DNA of 64,000 nt, from NCBI GenBank assembly GCA_028752905.1, contig JAQNBH010000013.1:26041239-26105238 (forward strand). Direction: 5' to 3'. Below the pieces are notes generated by a model. That model had not been told where the DNA came from, made no database searches, and worked only from the letters and a program-made list of their open reading frames with translations. Position numbers and translations under genes: made by a program. Source of the DNA: Cladorhizidae sp. MBARI D1340-BT2. Lineage: Eukaryota > Porifera > Demospongiae > Poecilosclerida > Cladorhizidae. Below, piece after piece: positions 63,801 to 64,000 of the stretch. How positions within the stretch are numbered: position 1 is the first letter of the stretch; every line of letters starts with the position of its first letter.

Positions 63801-64000
63801 GAACATGAAGGTGATCATAGCGCAGGCTCAGTAGGAGACACAGACACAGAGCCTGAGGGCTGGATGGGAGACACACACAGAGAGGGCTGAGTGGGAGACA
63901 CAGATAGAGAGTGCTCTGTGACAGATACAGAGGGCTGGGTGAGAATCACAGACACAGAGGGCTCGGAGGAGACACAATGGACTGAAGCAGGAGACCATGG
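63801..64000. repeat. CACAGAGGGCTGGGTGGGAG-type tandem repeat
   Basis: Five or six decayed units of about 36 bp (GGAGACACAGACACAGAG, GGCTGGGTGG). It runs off the window end. Confidence 0.75.

Overview
The window looks like gene-poor genomic DNA from an invertebrate animal, most likely a sponge. That is an inference (about 0.6). It rests on an intronless metabotropic-glutamate-type receptor, RING/B-box/filamin/NHL (TRIM-NHL) genes, and a dense mixture of animal-type mobile elements (Ty3/Gypsy of several lineages, BEL/Pao, Penelope-like, LINE, hAT, pogo). No ribosomal, bacterial or organellar genes were seen. A cnidarian or other early-branching animal is the main alternative.

Only one gene looks intact: a TRIM-NHL ubiquitin-ligase-type protein of 731 codons on the minus strand (55174-57369). 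A class C GPCR resembling metabotropic glutamate receptors (5794-8367, plus) is complete end to end but carries one nonsense codon and one frameshift, so it is a recent pseudogene or a mutant allele. A 5'-truncated TRIM-NHL copy (27259-28179) lies in a segmental duplication of the region around the intact gene. A long, broken copy of an uncharacterised animal repeated-family protein fills 17566-20102. A small NOL4/KRBA2-like integrase-related fragment lies at 29226-29997.

Layout. 1-4400: broken Gypsy pieces and an AT-rich satellite. 5200-14000: the receptor pseudogene, LINE remains, Penelope-like tails (one with a hammerhead-ribozyme-like core) and a Penelope RT plus GIY-YIG body. 14000-25720: dispersed repeats, Gag relics, many minisatellites, the repeated-family protein and a second Penelope RT. 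25950-28180: duplication copy A (BEL/Pao relic plus truncated TRIM-NHL). 28380-34700: hAT end, integrase-related fragment, Gag-LINE chimera, minisatellites. 34740-37030: LINE with endonuclease, RT and C-terminal parts. 37585-43040: a duplicated segment split by a young CsRn1-like Gypsy element (38046-42334, 4-bp target duplication GTAG). 43953-47882: a second near-complete Gypsy element with 155-bp LTRs, 5-bp target duplication CCTAA and an apparent self-priming primer site. 48430-53890: LINE RT piece, a Gmr1-like Gypsy relic with integrase ahead of RT, and a BEL/Pao RT. 53337-56103: duplication copy B, overlapping the intact TRIM-NHL gene. 57640-64000: minisatellites, pogo and hAT transposase relics, and a repeat family with an internal 28-bp minisatellite.

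The genes do not form a pathway. What links the window is mobile-element turnover followed by tandem expansion: several minisatellites can be traced to the coding sequence of the element they grew in. The observations most worth checking are the self-priming retrotransposon, the integrase-before-RT element present twice, the hammerhead-like core in the Penelope tails, and the filled/empty site pair that dates one insertion.
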